A DNA stretch of 21,195 nucleotides from Syntrophomonas sp. (lineage in GTDB: Bacteria > Bacillota > Syntrophomonadia > Syntrophomonadales > Syntrophomonadaceae): positions 1 through 21,195 of the forward strand of contig JAQUUV010000016.1 in assembly GCA_028693695.1 (NCBI GenBank), given 5' to 3'. The notes below the pieces were generated by a model that was not told the origin of the DNA, did no database searches, and saw only the letters and a list, made by a program, of their open reading frames with translations. Position 1 is the first letter of the stretch; each line of letters starts with the position of its first letter. Positions 6,404 through 14,624 of this stretch are shown one piece after another. The position numbers were made by a program, and so were the translations under genes.

Positions 6404-6650
6404 CCTTCACCCTTCGGGTACCACCGGTGATCCCGTTGGTCACTATTAAAGTTGCGGGTACTCTTGATGTTCGCTGATGATCACCAATAATGTTGCTGCT
6501 CCGGCGGTTATAAGCGGTCAAGGTTGGGCTAAGCCCGCCGCAGGGAAACTGTTACCGCTTATAATGGAGACGGTACAATTTTGTTTCCCCCGCTCATTCC
6601 GGTTATTGGGGGTAACCTCAGGGACTGGCGACAATAGGGTTCCGGCGAGG
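6379..6650 (-). ncRNA. Stand-alone HEARO/omega-RNA-like structured RNA, copy 2
   Basis: On the minus strand the conserved blocks appear in the same order as in copy 1: CTCGCCGGA (6649-6641), CCAGTCC (6628-6622), AACCGGAA (6604-6597), TACCGTCTC, then a compound hairpin and a 3' block (6472-6385) differing from copy 1 at about five of some 87 positions. The hairpin's outer stem is TTATAAGCGGT (6508-6518, plus-strand sequence) / ACCGCTTATAA (6554-6564). Its sequence is unrelated to the 13-bp stem in copy 1, while the GGCGGGCTTA-GCCC apical part is kept, so pairing is preserved with different bases. The segment between hairpin and 3' block is much shorter than in copy 1 (about 35 against 113 nt). 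No IscB-type gene follows. Identification as HEARO/omega-RNA is from memory of that family's layout. Confidence 0.62.
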
Positions 6651-7260
6651 GCCATATATCACTCCGTGAGACTCCGAAGGAGCGGTAAACTTAAAAAACT
6701 ATCACCGGGGAGCTGGTACAGAGAGCGAAGCGTAAGCGCAGCCGGTTCGAGCGGGTGGGCAGCGAGGTGGAGCATGTCCCGGAAGGCCGCGAACATCCGA
6801 GTCTTACAATCGCGCAGCGCACGAGGGTGAGCGCCGATCGGGTAGCCTGGAGGGACGTGCGGAGCCGGGGTAGCCTCAACTTCGGATAATGCGAAATTAT
6901 GTAAAGCGCCAGCGTCCCAACGGGTTACATAATCCCCATTATCGGATGATGGGCGGTTGGATGTCGTCAGCGTTCTCCCAACCACCAGCATAACATCGGG
7001 GAGCTGGTTCGGGTTCCGCACCACTATTCCAGGCGGAACCTGAAGGAGCGGGCGAGCAGCGAGCGGAAGGGCTATGTCTGGAACGGAATGAAGCGCAGGG
7101 TGTAGCTCAGTGGAGGACGTAGTCCGGAATAGAGCGGAACTGCGCAGCGTAATGCAGTGGAGGACATGGCACGGAGCGGGATAGGGGCACGTCCCGGAGC
7201 GCGGGCGAAGCCCTGGGCGGAGGGGCTTGCCCCGGTGGGATGCAACTTGAATATTTATAG
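6651..7260. other. GC-rich, hairpin-rich region without a credible gene
   Basis: This 600-bp stretch is visibly richer in G and C than the genes on either side. It contains several strong inverted repeats: GATAATG (6885-6891) and ATTATGTAA (6896-6904) pair with TTACATAAT (6925-6933) and CATTATC (6937-6943). Others are GGTTGG/CCAACC (6955-6960/6978-6983), GGTTCCGC/GCGGAACC (7012-7019/7033-7040), GGGC/GCCC (7203-7212) and GGGGC/GCCCC (7222-7233). The phrase GGGGAGCTGGT occurs twice (about 6706 and 6998) and CAGTGGAGGAC twice (about 7108 and 7162). Reading frames up to 121 codons exist on the minus strand but look compositionally non-coding. It may be a further non-coding mobile element or the end of one. 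Confidence 0.4.
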
Positions 7261-7261
7261 A

Positions 7262-7290
7262 TTGACAACCAATAATTTTGAATCTCCTAA
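7262..7290 (+). promoter_or_regulatory. Candidate promoter of the helicase/type III operon
   Basis: A perfect TTGACA (7262-7267) is followed after 18 bp by CCTAAT (7286-7291 region, four of six matches to TATAAT). It lies about 120 bp upstream of the first gene of the operon, exactly where the sequence turns from GC-rich to AT-rich. Spacing is one base over optimal and the -10 is imperfect. Confidence 0.4.
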
Positions 7291-7411
7291 TAATTCAGAC
7301 ATTATGCCTTCACTGGAATCATTATTAACCTCAGTGAAACGCGCGTGTTGTAACTATATTAGTCTATGGGACTGATACTTTTGTATGATATCATCTGGGG
7401 GGAATTTTATC

Positions 7412-10400
7412 GTGGAAGTATTTAACAATACAACAAAAATAGTAAAGGATGATTTAGTACAAGTCATTACTCCGGGAAGTCGTATTTCTATTGCGGCTTC
7501 TTGTTTTTCGATTTATGCATATCAGGAATTGAAGCGTCAGTTAAGTAAGGTTGATTCCTTGCATTTTATATTTACATCGCCCACATTTGTAACCGAAAAG
7601 TCTCCCAAGGAAAAACGGGAATTTTATATTCCGCGATTACATAGGGAAAGAAGCCTTTATGGTACTGAATTCGAGGTAAAGTTAAGGAATGAGTTGTCGC
7701 AAAAAGCAATTGCTCGGGAATGTGCTGATTGGATTCGTAAAAAGGTCACCTTTAAATCAAACTCTACACAAGACAGCATGGGGGGATTTCTCAATGTGCA
7801 AACGCCGCCTGATCAGCAGCTAACCTACATGCCTTTAAACGGATTCACAACTGTTGATATTGGTTGTGAGCGTGGTCGCAATGTCTATAATATGGTGAAT
7901 AAATTTGAAGCTCCATTTAGCAGCGAATACATTCGCCTCTTCGAGAGTATATGGAATGATGAGAGCCGTCTTCAGGATGTGACGGAAGAAGTCATTGAAT
8001 ATATTTCGGCTGTTTATCAGGAAAACTCTGCTGAACTTATTTATTTCGTGACTCTTCAAAACATTTTTAGCGAGTTTCTTGAAGATATTTCCGAAGACAT
8101 TCTTCCTAACGAGGCTACTGGTTTCAAAAACAGTCTGATCTGGAACAAGCTATATAATTTTCAAAAGGATGCCGCATTGGCCATAATAAATAAACTTGAA
8201 CAGTACAATGGCTGCATTTTAGCAGACAGCGTTGGTCTTGGTAAAACCTTCACTGCGCTGGCAGTAATTAAGTATTATGAAAACCGAAATAAAAATGTAC
8301 TTGTTCTTTGCCCCAAAAAACTGAAAGACAATTGGATGACCTATCGCGGGAAACTAATCAACAATCCACTAGCTAAAGATCGCTTGAGGTATGATGTTCT
8401 TTTTCATACAGATTTGTCACGTGAACGTGGAGAATCAGCTACCGGTTTGCCGTTTGATCGAATTAACTGGAGCACCTACGATCTGGTGGTAATTGATGAA
8501 TCGCATAACTTCCGCAACGGAGGGTCTGTTTCTGGAGAAGACAATGAAAAAGAAAACCGTTATTTGAAGCTACTGTATAAAGTCATTCGCCCTGGTGTAA
8601 AAACTAAGGTTTTAATGCTGTCGGCTACACCCGTTAATAATCGTTTCTATGATCTTCGCAACCAACTGGCCCTGGCTTATGAGGGACGATCGGAATTGAT
8701 CAACGATAAACTAAATACCAAATCAGATATTGATACCATTTTTCGTCAGGCTCAGAAAGTGTTCAATGCATGGAGTAAACAACCACTAGAACTACGTTCT
8801 ACTTCCTCTTTACTGAAGCAGCTGGATTTTGACTTTTTTGAGGTATTGGACAGCGTGACCATTGCCCGTTCGCGGAAACATATAACGCGTTACTATGATA
8901 TCTCGGAAATTGGTGGTTTCCCAGAGCGAAATAAGCCGATCTCCCTACGTCCAAAACTGACGACGCTGAACAATGCCATTAACTACGAGCAGATATATGA
9001 GCAGCTAATGCAGTTAAATTTATCGATTTATACGCCGAGTAATTGTATCTTGGCCAGCAAGCTGGGCAAATATGTGGATCTGGATTCGGAACACAGCAAA
9101 CGGCTATCCCAAAGTGGACGTGAAGAAGGAATTCGTCGTTTGATGAGCATTAACTTACTCAAGAGAATGGAAAGCTCGGTTCATTCCTTCAAGCTAACTG
9201 TAAAACGTATCTATGATCAAATTTATGACACCCTGGATATTATGAACAGCTTCCTGTCCGGTTCGGAAGTTGCGGTGCGGGATATAAATGACTTTGGTGA
9301 TATTGATCTGGATGATCAAAATTTAGATATTTTTAATGTCGGTAAAAAGTTTAAAATTGATCTTCGTGATATGGACTACCTGTCATGGCAGCGTAATTTG
9401 AAGGCTGATTTGGAAATCCTTGAAATGCTGCTGATGATGGTTGAAGAGATTACACCAGAATACGATTATAAACTGAATGAGCTTTTGCATGTTATAGAGA
9501 AGAAAATCATGAACCCCATTAACAAAGATAATAAAAAAATAATTATATTTACCGCCTTCTCTGATACAGCAGAGTACTTATATGAAAATGTCAGCGCTTT
9601 TGTGAAAGCTAAATTTGGCCTGAACAGCGCCTTAATAACAGGGTCAATTGACGGAAGAACGACAATCCCTAAATTTCCAATTGATATGAATACTATTTTG
9701 ACCTGCTTCTCTCCAATCTCTAAGGAGAAGTCACTGTTCATGTCCAATGATCATCATAATATTGATATCCTGATGGCAACGGACTGCATATCAGAAGGGC
9801 AAAACCTGCAGGATTGTGATTGGGTAATCAACTATGACATCCATTGTAACCCGGTACGTATTATTCAGCGCTTTGGACGTATTGACCGTATCGGCAGCAA
9901 GAACCAGGTGATTCAGCTGGTAAACTTCTGGCCGGATTTGACTTTGGATGATTATATAAACCTGAAAAGCCGCGTTGAAACGAGAATGCGGATCTCGGTC
10001 ATGACATCCACAGGTGATGACGACTATATTAATCAGGATGAAAACGGCGATTTGTCCTATCGCCGCCAACAGTTGGAAAAGCTGCAGAACGAAATAGTAG
10101 ACCTGGAAGATATGACCACAGGGATCTCTATCATGGATTTGGGACTCAATGAATTTCGTATGGACTTGCTGGCCTACATTAAGGAACATCCGAATCTGGA
10201 CCGGACTCCATTTGGCATTCATGCGGTAGTGCGCGGCGAAAAGCCTGGAGTGATTTTTGTATTAAAGAACGTAAATAAAGCGGTTGACATCGAAAATCAA
10301 AACCGCCTGCATCCGTTTTATATGGTATACATTGGTGAGGATGGAGAGGTCATTTGCAATCATCTGGAACCGAAAGCTACCCTTGATATTATGCGTCATC

Positions 10401-10648
10401 ACTCCCGCGGCAATAATACACCTGATATGGATGCATGCCAAATCTTTAATAATGAAACCAACGATGGCAAAAAAATGGAGCGGGTATCGGGCTTGCTCCA
10501 GCAAACGATTGCTTCGATTATCCGCGTTAAGGAAGAAAGTGATCTGGACAGCTTCTTCAATGAGGGACAAACGACTTTTTTGACTGGCAGCTTTTCAGGC
10601 CTGGATGACTTTGAACTAATTTGCTTTATGGTGGTGATAGGGTGCTGA
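7412..10648 (+). CDS. SNF2-type helicase with N-terminal PLD-like domain
   Basis: About 1078 residues from GTG 7412, preferred over ATG 7385 because GGGGGG (7397-7402) sits 9 nt upstream and family members I recall start with a similar MxIFDN...IVKDDL segment. Residues 1-150 (SRISIAASCFSIYAYQEL, HFIFTSPTF) look like the PLD-like domain that often precedes such helicases. The motor has Walker A ADSVGLGKT (271-279), DESH box VVIDESHNFRN (362-365), motif III LMLSATPVNN (from 401), motif V ATDCISEGQNLQ and motif VI QRFGRIDRIGS (about 820). These make it an ATP-driven DNA translocase/helicase of superfamily 2. It heads a plus-strand operon and overlaps the DUF4391 start by 7 bp, so it is translationally linked. 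Helicases of this class occur in bacterial defence loci; here it is likely an accessory motor for the type III-like system downstream. No catalytic nuclease motif is evident apart from the degenerate PLD region. Confidence 0.9.
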   Translation: MEVFNNTTKIVKDDLVQVITPGSRISIAASCFSIYAYQELKRQLSKVDSLHFIFTSPTFVTEKSPKEKREFYIPRLHRERSLYGTEFEVKLRNELSQKAIARECADWIRKKVTFKSNSTQDSMGGFLNVQTPPDQQLTYMPLNGFTTVDIGCERGRNVYNMVNKFEAPFSSEYIRLFESIWNDESRLQDVTEEVIEYISAVYQENSAELIYFVTLQNIFSEFLEDISEDILPNEATGFKNSLIWNKLYNFQKDAALAIINKLEQYNGCILADSVGLGKTFTALAVIKYYENRNKNVLVLCPKKLKDNWMTYRGKLINNPLAKDRLRYDVLFHTDLSRERGESATGLPFDRINWSTYDLVVIDESHNFRNGGSVSGEDNEKENRYLKLLYKVIRPGVKTKVLMLSATPVNNRFYDLRNQLALAYEGRSELINDKLNTKSDIDTIFRQAQKVFNAWSKQPLELRSTSSLLKQLDFDFFEVLDSVTIARSRKHITRYYDISEIGGFPERNKPISLRPKLTTLNNAINYEQIYEQLMQLNLSIYTPSNCILASKLGKYVDLDSEHSKRLSQSGREEGIRRLMSINLLKRMESSVHSFKLTVKRIYDQIYDTLDIMNSFLSGSEVAVRDINDFGDIDLDDQNLDIFNVGKKFKIDLRDMDYLSWQRNLKADLEILEMLLMMVEEITPEYDYKLNELLHVIEKKIMNPINKDNKKIIIFTAFSDTAEYLYENVSAFVKAKFGLNSALITGSIDGRTTIPKFPIDMNTILTCFSPISKEKSLFMSNDHHNIDILMATDCISEGQNLQDCDWVINYDIHCNPVRIIQRFGRIDRIGSKNQVIQLVNFWPDLTLDDYINLKSRVETRMRISVMTSTGDDDYINQDENGDLSYRRQQLEKLQNEIVDLEDMTTGISIMDLGLNEFRMDLLAYIKEHPNLDRTPFGIHAVVRGEKPGVIFVLKNVNKAVDIENQNRLHPFYMVYIGEDGEVICNHLEPKATLDIMRHHSRGNNTPDMDACQIFNNETNDGKKMERVSGLLQQTIASIIRVKEESDLDSFFNEGQTTFLTGSFSGLDDFELICFMVVIGC

Positions 10649-11271
10649 CTTTTCCAAGCAAGGCTGCCGTTGGACGAATCATGCCGAAAGAGGCATTTTA
10701 TAAACGGCTTAGCTTAAGCAGCGAAATCCGTGATAAATTCGTAGCGGATGTGAAACGCATTGTTATGGAGTACAAACTATCACCGGATACAATAAATATT
10801 GAAAAAGGTGCAGAGGTATCCGAAATTCTGGTCCTCTCAATTGAACTGAAAAAGCAGGAAATGGACTATCGTATTGTAGAAAATATAGCCCGGCAAAATG
10901 CACATAAGTTGCTTTTCTTTTTAAAATCTGAGGAACAGGGACAGTTGGCTTTGTACTACAGCAAGCTTTACATGACCAGTTGGATGCCGCTTACCGACCT
11001 AAAACTGGATGCCAAAGGCCTCAATCTCGATAGCGTATGGGAAGGCTTTATCGAGCAGATCGCTTTTGAGAATGCAGAATTTGGAATGCAAAATGCAGAA
11101 TTAGCAATTGAAGAGAGGTTGAAAAGGCAGGATAGCATCCTTAGACTGCAAAGGGAAATTGATAAATTGGAACGGCTTTCCCGCAATGAGAAACAGCCTA
11201 AAAAGCAATTCGAACTATATACCCGGCTTCAGGGTTTAAAGAAACTTTTAGCCGAAGAAAAAAGAGAATGA
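10642..11271 (+). CDS. DUF4391 family protein
   Basis: About 209 residues from GTG 10642, whose codon lies inside the helicase stop region (7-bp overlap); GGTGGT a few bases upstream can act as ribosome binding site. The N-terminal part (LTFPSKAAVGRIMPKEAFYKRL...VADVKRIVMEYKLSPDTINI, then VLSIELKK) matches DUF4391 as I know it: PKxxFY, KxFxxDVxxIxWxYKLxPxTxNI. The last 70 residues form a charged coiled coil (RLQREIDKLERLSRNEKQ, LYTRLQGLKKLLAEE). The role is unknown; the family is commonly found beside SNF2-type helicases and type III methylase/nuclease genes, so it is probably a small subunit or adaptor of that complex. Its last 58 bp are repeated just upstream of the methylase gene. Confidence 0.85.
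   Translation: MLTFPSKAAVGRIMPKEAFYKRLSLSSEIRDKFVADVKRIVMEYKLSPDTINIEKGAEVSEILVLSIELKKQEMDYRIVENIARQNAHKLLFFLKSEEQGQLALYYSKLYMTSWMPLTDLKLDAKGLNLDSVWEGFIEQIAFENAEFGMQNAELAIEERLKRQDSILRLQREIDKLERLSRNEKQPKKQFELYTRLQGLKKLLAEEKRE
11214..11271 (+). repeat. Duplicated DUF4391 3' end, copy A
   Basis: The last 58 bp of the DUF4391 gene match 12554-12611 at 53 of 58 positions, including the stop codon position. Copies A and B flank the RhuM-1 gene. Confidence 0.9.
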
Positions 11272-11301
11272 GAATGAAATGGGTCAAATAAATAATTCGG
11301 G

Positions 11302-11333
11302 TTTCAATTGCCTCGAATTCGAGGCAATTGAAA
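11302..11333. repeat. Perfect 32-bp palindrome
   Basis: The half-site TTTCAATTGCCTCGAA (11302-11317) is followed directly by its exact reverse complement (11318-11333) with no spacer. It sits 30 bp after the DUF4391 stop and about 75 bp before RhuM-1. A loop-less palindrome this long suggests a dimeric-protein operator or a cruciform rather than a terminator; the A-run after it is short. Confidence 0.85.
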
Positions 11334-11408
11334 ATGAAGCCGGACTGAGAGCTTTATTATGATGTTATAAAGGAGAAAGAAATCTGAGTACGGGAGGGGG
11401 GGACTGCG

Positions 11409-12446
11409 ATGAAAGAGAATGATGGAAAAACGAAAAAATCTTTGCAAATTAGAAATAGCACAGCCGAATTTTTAATATTTGCTTCGCAAGCAAATGAAAA
11501 CACAATAGAGGTTCGTGTTGAGGATGAAACAGTCTGGCTCACCCAAAAATTGATTGCCGAGCTTTTTGGTGTAGAAGTGAATACGATAAATTATCATCTG
11601 AAAGAAATATTTAAAAGCGAGGAATTAAGCGCAGAAGCAGTTATTCGAAAAATTCGAATAACTGCTTCTGATGGAAAAAACTACAATACAAATTTTTATA
11701 ATCTTGATGCCATTATATCTGTTGGCTACCGTGTCAATTCGCTAAGAGCAACACAGTTCAGGCAATGGGCAACAGGAGTGCTGCGGAATTTTGCAATTCG
11801 TGGATATGTTTTGGATAAAGAACGATTAAAAAATGGAACTTTCTTAAACGAGGAATATTTCGACCAGTTGCTTGAAGAAATTAGAGAGATACGGGCGAGT
11901 GAAAGAAAGTTCTATCAAAAAATTACAGATATTTATGCAACTGCTTTAGACTATAATCCACAGACAAAAATAACCAAGGATTTCTTTAGGACCGTTCAAA
12001 ACAAGCTGCATTTTGCCATTCATGGCAGTACTGCAGCAGAGGTTATCTATAACAGAGCCGACAGCACTAAGGAGTATATGGGTCTAATGACTTGGAAAAA
12101 TGCACCGCACGGTAAAATTGTAAAAAGCGATGTTTCTGTTGCCAAAAACTACCTCAAAGAAAAAGAACTAAAATCTTTAGATCGATTCGTAACGATGTAT
12201 CTTGATTACGCAGAAAGTCAGGCAGAGAAAAATATCCCGATGACAATGGAGGACTGGGCCAAGAAGCTAAACGCATTCCTGCAATTCAATGAAAAAGATA
12301 TATTAGAGAACGCAGGAAAGGTGAGTGCTGCTATTGCGAAGGAATTCGCAGAGAGTGAGTTCGAAAAATACCGTATTATTCAGGATAGACTTTTTCAGTC
12401 TGATTTTGATAGATTGGCTAGTAGTATTGAAAATAATGAAGAGTAG
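11409..12446 (+). CDS. RhuM family protein 1
   Basis: 345 residues from ATG 11409, preceded by a G-rich ribosome binding site (GGGAGGGGGGG). Residues about 40-130 form the winged-helix-like DNA-binding part (VWLTQKLIAELFGVEVNTINYHLKEIF ... NLDAIISVGYRVNSLRATQFRQWA). The remainder is the typical RhuM C-terminal part (SERKFYQKITDIYATALDYNPQT, FFRTVQNKLHFAIHG, AAEVIYNRAD, VTMYLDYAE). RhuM was first named on a Salmonella pathogenicity island; its molecular function is not established, and family members are frequent passengers in restriction-modification operons. It is about 45 percent identical by eye to the second RhuM gene here, so the two are old paralogues. Flanking duplication of the DUF4391 gene end, and AGTACGGG at both sides (11387-11394, 12466-12473), mark it as an insertion. 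Confidence 0.9.
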   Translation: MKENDGKTKKSLQIRNSTAEFLIFASQANENTIEVRVEDETVWLTQKLIAELFGVEVNTINYHLKEIFKSEELSAEAVIRKIRITASDGKNYNTNFYNLDAIISVGYRVNSLRATQFRQWATGVLRNFAIRGYVLDKERLKNGTFLNEEYFDQLLEEIREIRASERKFYQKITDIYATALDYNPQTKITKDFFRTVQNKLHFAIHGSTAAEVIYNRADSTKEYMGLMTWKNAPHGKIVKSDVSVAKNYLKEKELKSLDRFVTMYLDYAESQAEKNIPMTMEDWAKKLNAFLQFNEKDILENAGKVSAAIAKEFAESEFEKYRIIQDRLFQSDFDRLASSIENNEE

Positions 12447-12615
12447 AGATTGACAGTTTTTGCTCAGTACGGGGCCGGGAAAACAAGACTCATTGTCCTA
12501 TGCAAAAAAAAGATTTTAACCGCACAAAATTATCCGAATTATAGCCCCAAGGCACTATATACCCGGCTTCAGGTCTTAAAGAAACTTTTAGCCGGAGAAA
12601 AAGGAGAATAAGGAA
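12447..12615 (+). other. Junction between RhuM-1 and mod
   Basis: No gene of its own. It holds AGTACGGG (12466-12473), an AT-rich stretch, and copy B of the DUF4391 gene end whose AAGGAG (about 12601-12606) serves as ribosome binding site for mod. Confidence 0.6.
12554..12611 (+). repeat. Duplicated DUF4391 3' end, copy B
   Basis: This remnant still encodes LYTRLQVLKKLLAGEKGE and a TAA stop, against LYTRLQGLKKLLAEEKRE and TGA at the real gene end. It carries the ribosome binding site of mod, implying that DUF4391 and mod were once directly adjacent. Confidence 0.9.
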
Positions 12616-14622
12616 ATGAATAAGCTGAAAATGCACTCTGTGAATAAAGTAGATGAGAATATCGAAAAAATCGGAGCACTGTTCCCCAACGCGCTGACTG
12701 AGGTTATTAAAGGTTATAAGGATGATGGTTCTGCCATCGTTGAGCCTGCCATTGACTTTGATGTACTGCGCCAGGAGCTGTCCAGCTTTGTGGTGGAAGG
12801 TCCAGAGGAACGCTATCAGTTTACCTGGCCAGATAAGAAAAATTCTATTCTGCTTGCAAATGCTCCTATTGCCAAAACCCTGCGCCCCTGCCGGGAGGAA
12901 AGCGTGGATTTTGATGGTACCGAAAACCTTTACATAGAGGGAGATAATCTTGATGCACTGAAGCTTTTGCAAGAAACCTATCTGGGCAAGGTGAAGATGA
13001 TTTACATAGATCCGCCATACAATACTGGAAATGATTTTGTTTATGAGGATGACTTTGCGCAAGATACTGATGAATATTTGGCTAACAGTGGGCAGTATGA
13101 TGAAGACGGTTATCGTCTTGTCGCCAATTTAGATAGTAACGGACGATTCCACACCGATTGGTTGAACATGATTTATCCTAGATTGAAATTATCAAAGGAT
13201 TTGCTGACAATTGACGGGGTTATTTTCATATCTATAGGCGATGGTGAAGTGTCAAACCTTAAGAAGATGTGTGACGAGGTGTTTGGAGCAACTAATTGCA
13301 TAGGTATTGTGCCTCGGTTAATGAAAACGGGTGGTAACAAAGGAAGATTTTTTTCTCCAAATATTGATTATGTTTTAGTCTATGCAAAAAACATATCTGT
13401 TGTAGGCGATTTTAAAGGAGAGTTAGATCAAAAATTAATAGATAAACTGTATAACAAAATCGAAACTGAAGGAGAACGAAAAGGCGAACGATATAGACCA
13501 TTCGGACTTTACCAATCCTCTTTGGATGCACGTCCAAACCAGAGATATTATATTGAATGTCCCGATGGGACTTTTGTGATTCCACCAGGGACAGCTATGC
13601 CTGAACAAGTCAAAGACGGGTACAAAGTACTACCAAACCAAACTGACGGGTGTTGGAGATGGAGCAGTGACAGATATCTTGAAGAGAAAGCCAGAGGTAA
13701 TCTTGTTTTTATTGAAAGCCAAAATGAAGTTCTAATCACTCCAGATAGTACGCCGGCAAAGTGGAATGTATATACAAAAATATGGTTAAAAAATAGGGAA
13801 GATGAAGGACAAACACCGACAAACTTTATTTCAAGATATGAAAATAGGCAAAGTGCAAAAGAGCTTAAAGAACTCAAAATTGCTTTTGACTTTGCTAAAC
13901 CAAGTAACCTCATTAAGTATTTAGTTTCTTTAATAGACGATACTAAAGAGGATATAATCCTAGATTTTTTCTCTGGTTCCGCCACAACTGCCCATGCCGT
14001 TATGCAGCTAAATGCCGAAGACGATGGCAACCGCAAATTCATCATGGTACAGCTACCAGAAGAAACTGAAGAAAAATCGGAAGCTTTTAAGGCGGGCTAC
14101 AAAAACATTTGCGAAATCGGCAAAGAGCGTATCCGCCGGGCGGGCAAAAAAATTATCAGCGAAATCGAGCAATCTAAATCCCAACTGAAACTTGGCGAAG
14201 ACCAAAAGGTACCTGATATCGGTTTCAGGGTTCTAAAGGTTGACTCAACCAACATGCAGGATGTGTACTACAATCCTGCCCAATATGAGCAGGATAAGAT
14301 GCTACTGTTTGCTGACAACATCAGACCTGATCGCACTGCGGAAGATCTGCTCTTCCAGGTTATGTTGGATCTGGGGGTACTGCTGTCCAGCAAAATTGAA
14401 GAAACAACAATCGGCGGCAAGATGGTATTTAACGTAGCCGACGGTTATCTGCTGGCATGCTTTGACTACAATGTGACCAGCGAAGTCATTACCGAAATAG
14501 CCGAAAAGCAGCCTTATTATGCCGTGTTCCGCGACAGCTCCATGGCCAGCGACAGTGTCGCCACCAACTTTGAACAGATTTTCGCAACTTACAGTCCGAC
14601 TACGGTAAGGAAGGTGCTGTAA
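12616..14622 (+). CDS. mod: Type III restriction-modification DNA methyltransferase (Mod)
   Basis: 668 residues from ATG 12616 with AAGGAG about 9 nt upstream. Motif IV is DPPYNTG (from residue 132), preceded by ENLYIEGDNLDALKLLQETY and GKVKMIYI; motif I follows much later as DFFSGSATT (450-458). This permuted order and the DPPY tetrad are those of beta-class amino-methyltransferases, which put a methyl group from S-adenosylmethionine on adenine N6. Residues about 200-440 form the target recognition region; its DNA is clearly more AT-rich and uses different codons from the flanking conserved parts, suggesting domain exchange. Length and layout are normal for Mod subunits. The RhuM-2 gene starts 2 nt after its stop and Res follows, as expected for a type III pair in which Mod sets sequence specificity for both modification and cleavage. 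Confidence 0.95.
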   Translation: MNKLKMHSVNKVDENIEKIGALFPNALTEVIKGYKDDGSAIVEPAIDFDVLRQELSSFVVEGPEERYQFTWPDKKNSILLANAPIAKTLRPCREESVDFDGTENLYIEGDNLDALKLLQETYLGKVKMIYIDPPYNTGNDFVYEDDFAQDTDEYLANSGQYDEDGYRLVANLDSNGRFHTDWLNMIYPRLKLSKDLLTIDGVIFISIGDGEVSNLKKMCDEVFGATNCIGIVPRLMKTGGNKGRFFSPNIDYVLVYAKNISVVGDFKGELDQKLIDKLYNKIETEGERKGERYRPFGLYQSSLDARPNQRYYIECPDGTFVIPPGTAMPEQVKDGYKVLPNQTDGCWRWSSDRYLEEKARGNLVFIESQNEVLITPDSTPAKWNVYTKIWLKNREDEGQTPTNFISRYENRQSAKELKELKIAFDFAKPSNLIKYLVSLIDDTKEDIILDFFSGSATTAHAVMQLNAEDDGNRKFIMVQLPEETEEKSEAFKAGYKNICEIGKERIRRAGKKIISEIEQSKSQLKLGEDQKVPDIGFRVLKVDSTNMQDVYYNPAQYEQDKMLLFADNIRPDRTAEDLLFQVMLDLGVLLSSKIEETTIGGKMVFNVADGYLLACFDYNVTSEVITEIAEKQPYYAVFRDSSMASDSVATNFEQIFATYSPTTVRKVL

Positions 14623-14624
14623 AA

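Noticed and set aside
6885..6943. Possible integron attC site or recombinase end (two-part stem with CCCAAC and GGTTAC)
   Set aside because: The core R'/R'' boxes are not in the right arrangement and no integrase is nearby; kept only as an inverted repeat.
6659..7024. A 121-codon minus-strand reading frame in the GC-rich segment
   Set aside because: It overlaps strong inverted repeats and has no recognisable domain or good ribosome binding site; the composition suggests chance openness in GC-rich DNA.
7098..7113. GGGTGTAGCTCAGTGG, resembling the 5' part of a tRNA
   Set aside because: No anticodon arm, T-arm (GGTTCGA) or acceptor partner follows at tRNA distance; the rest is unrelated G-rich sequence.
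11395..11401. G7 run at the RhuM-1 ribosome binding site as a phase-variation switch
   Set aside because: Seven bases is short for switching and a change would only slightly alter spacing to the start codon.
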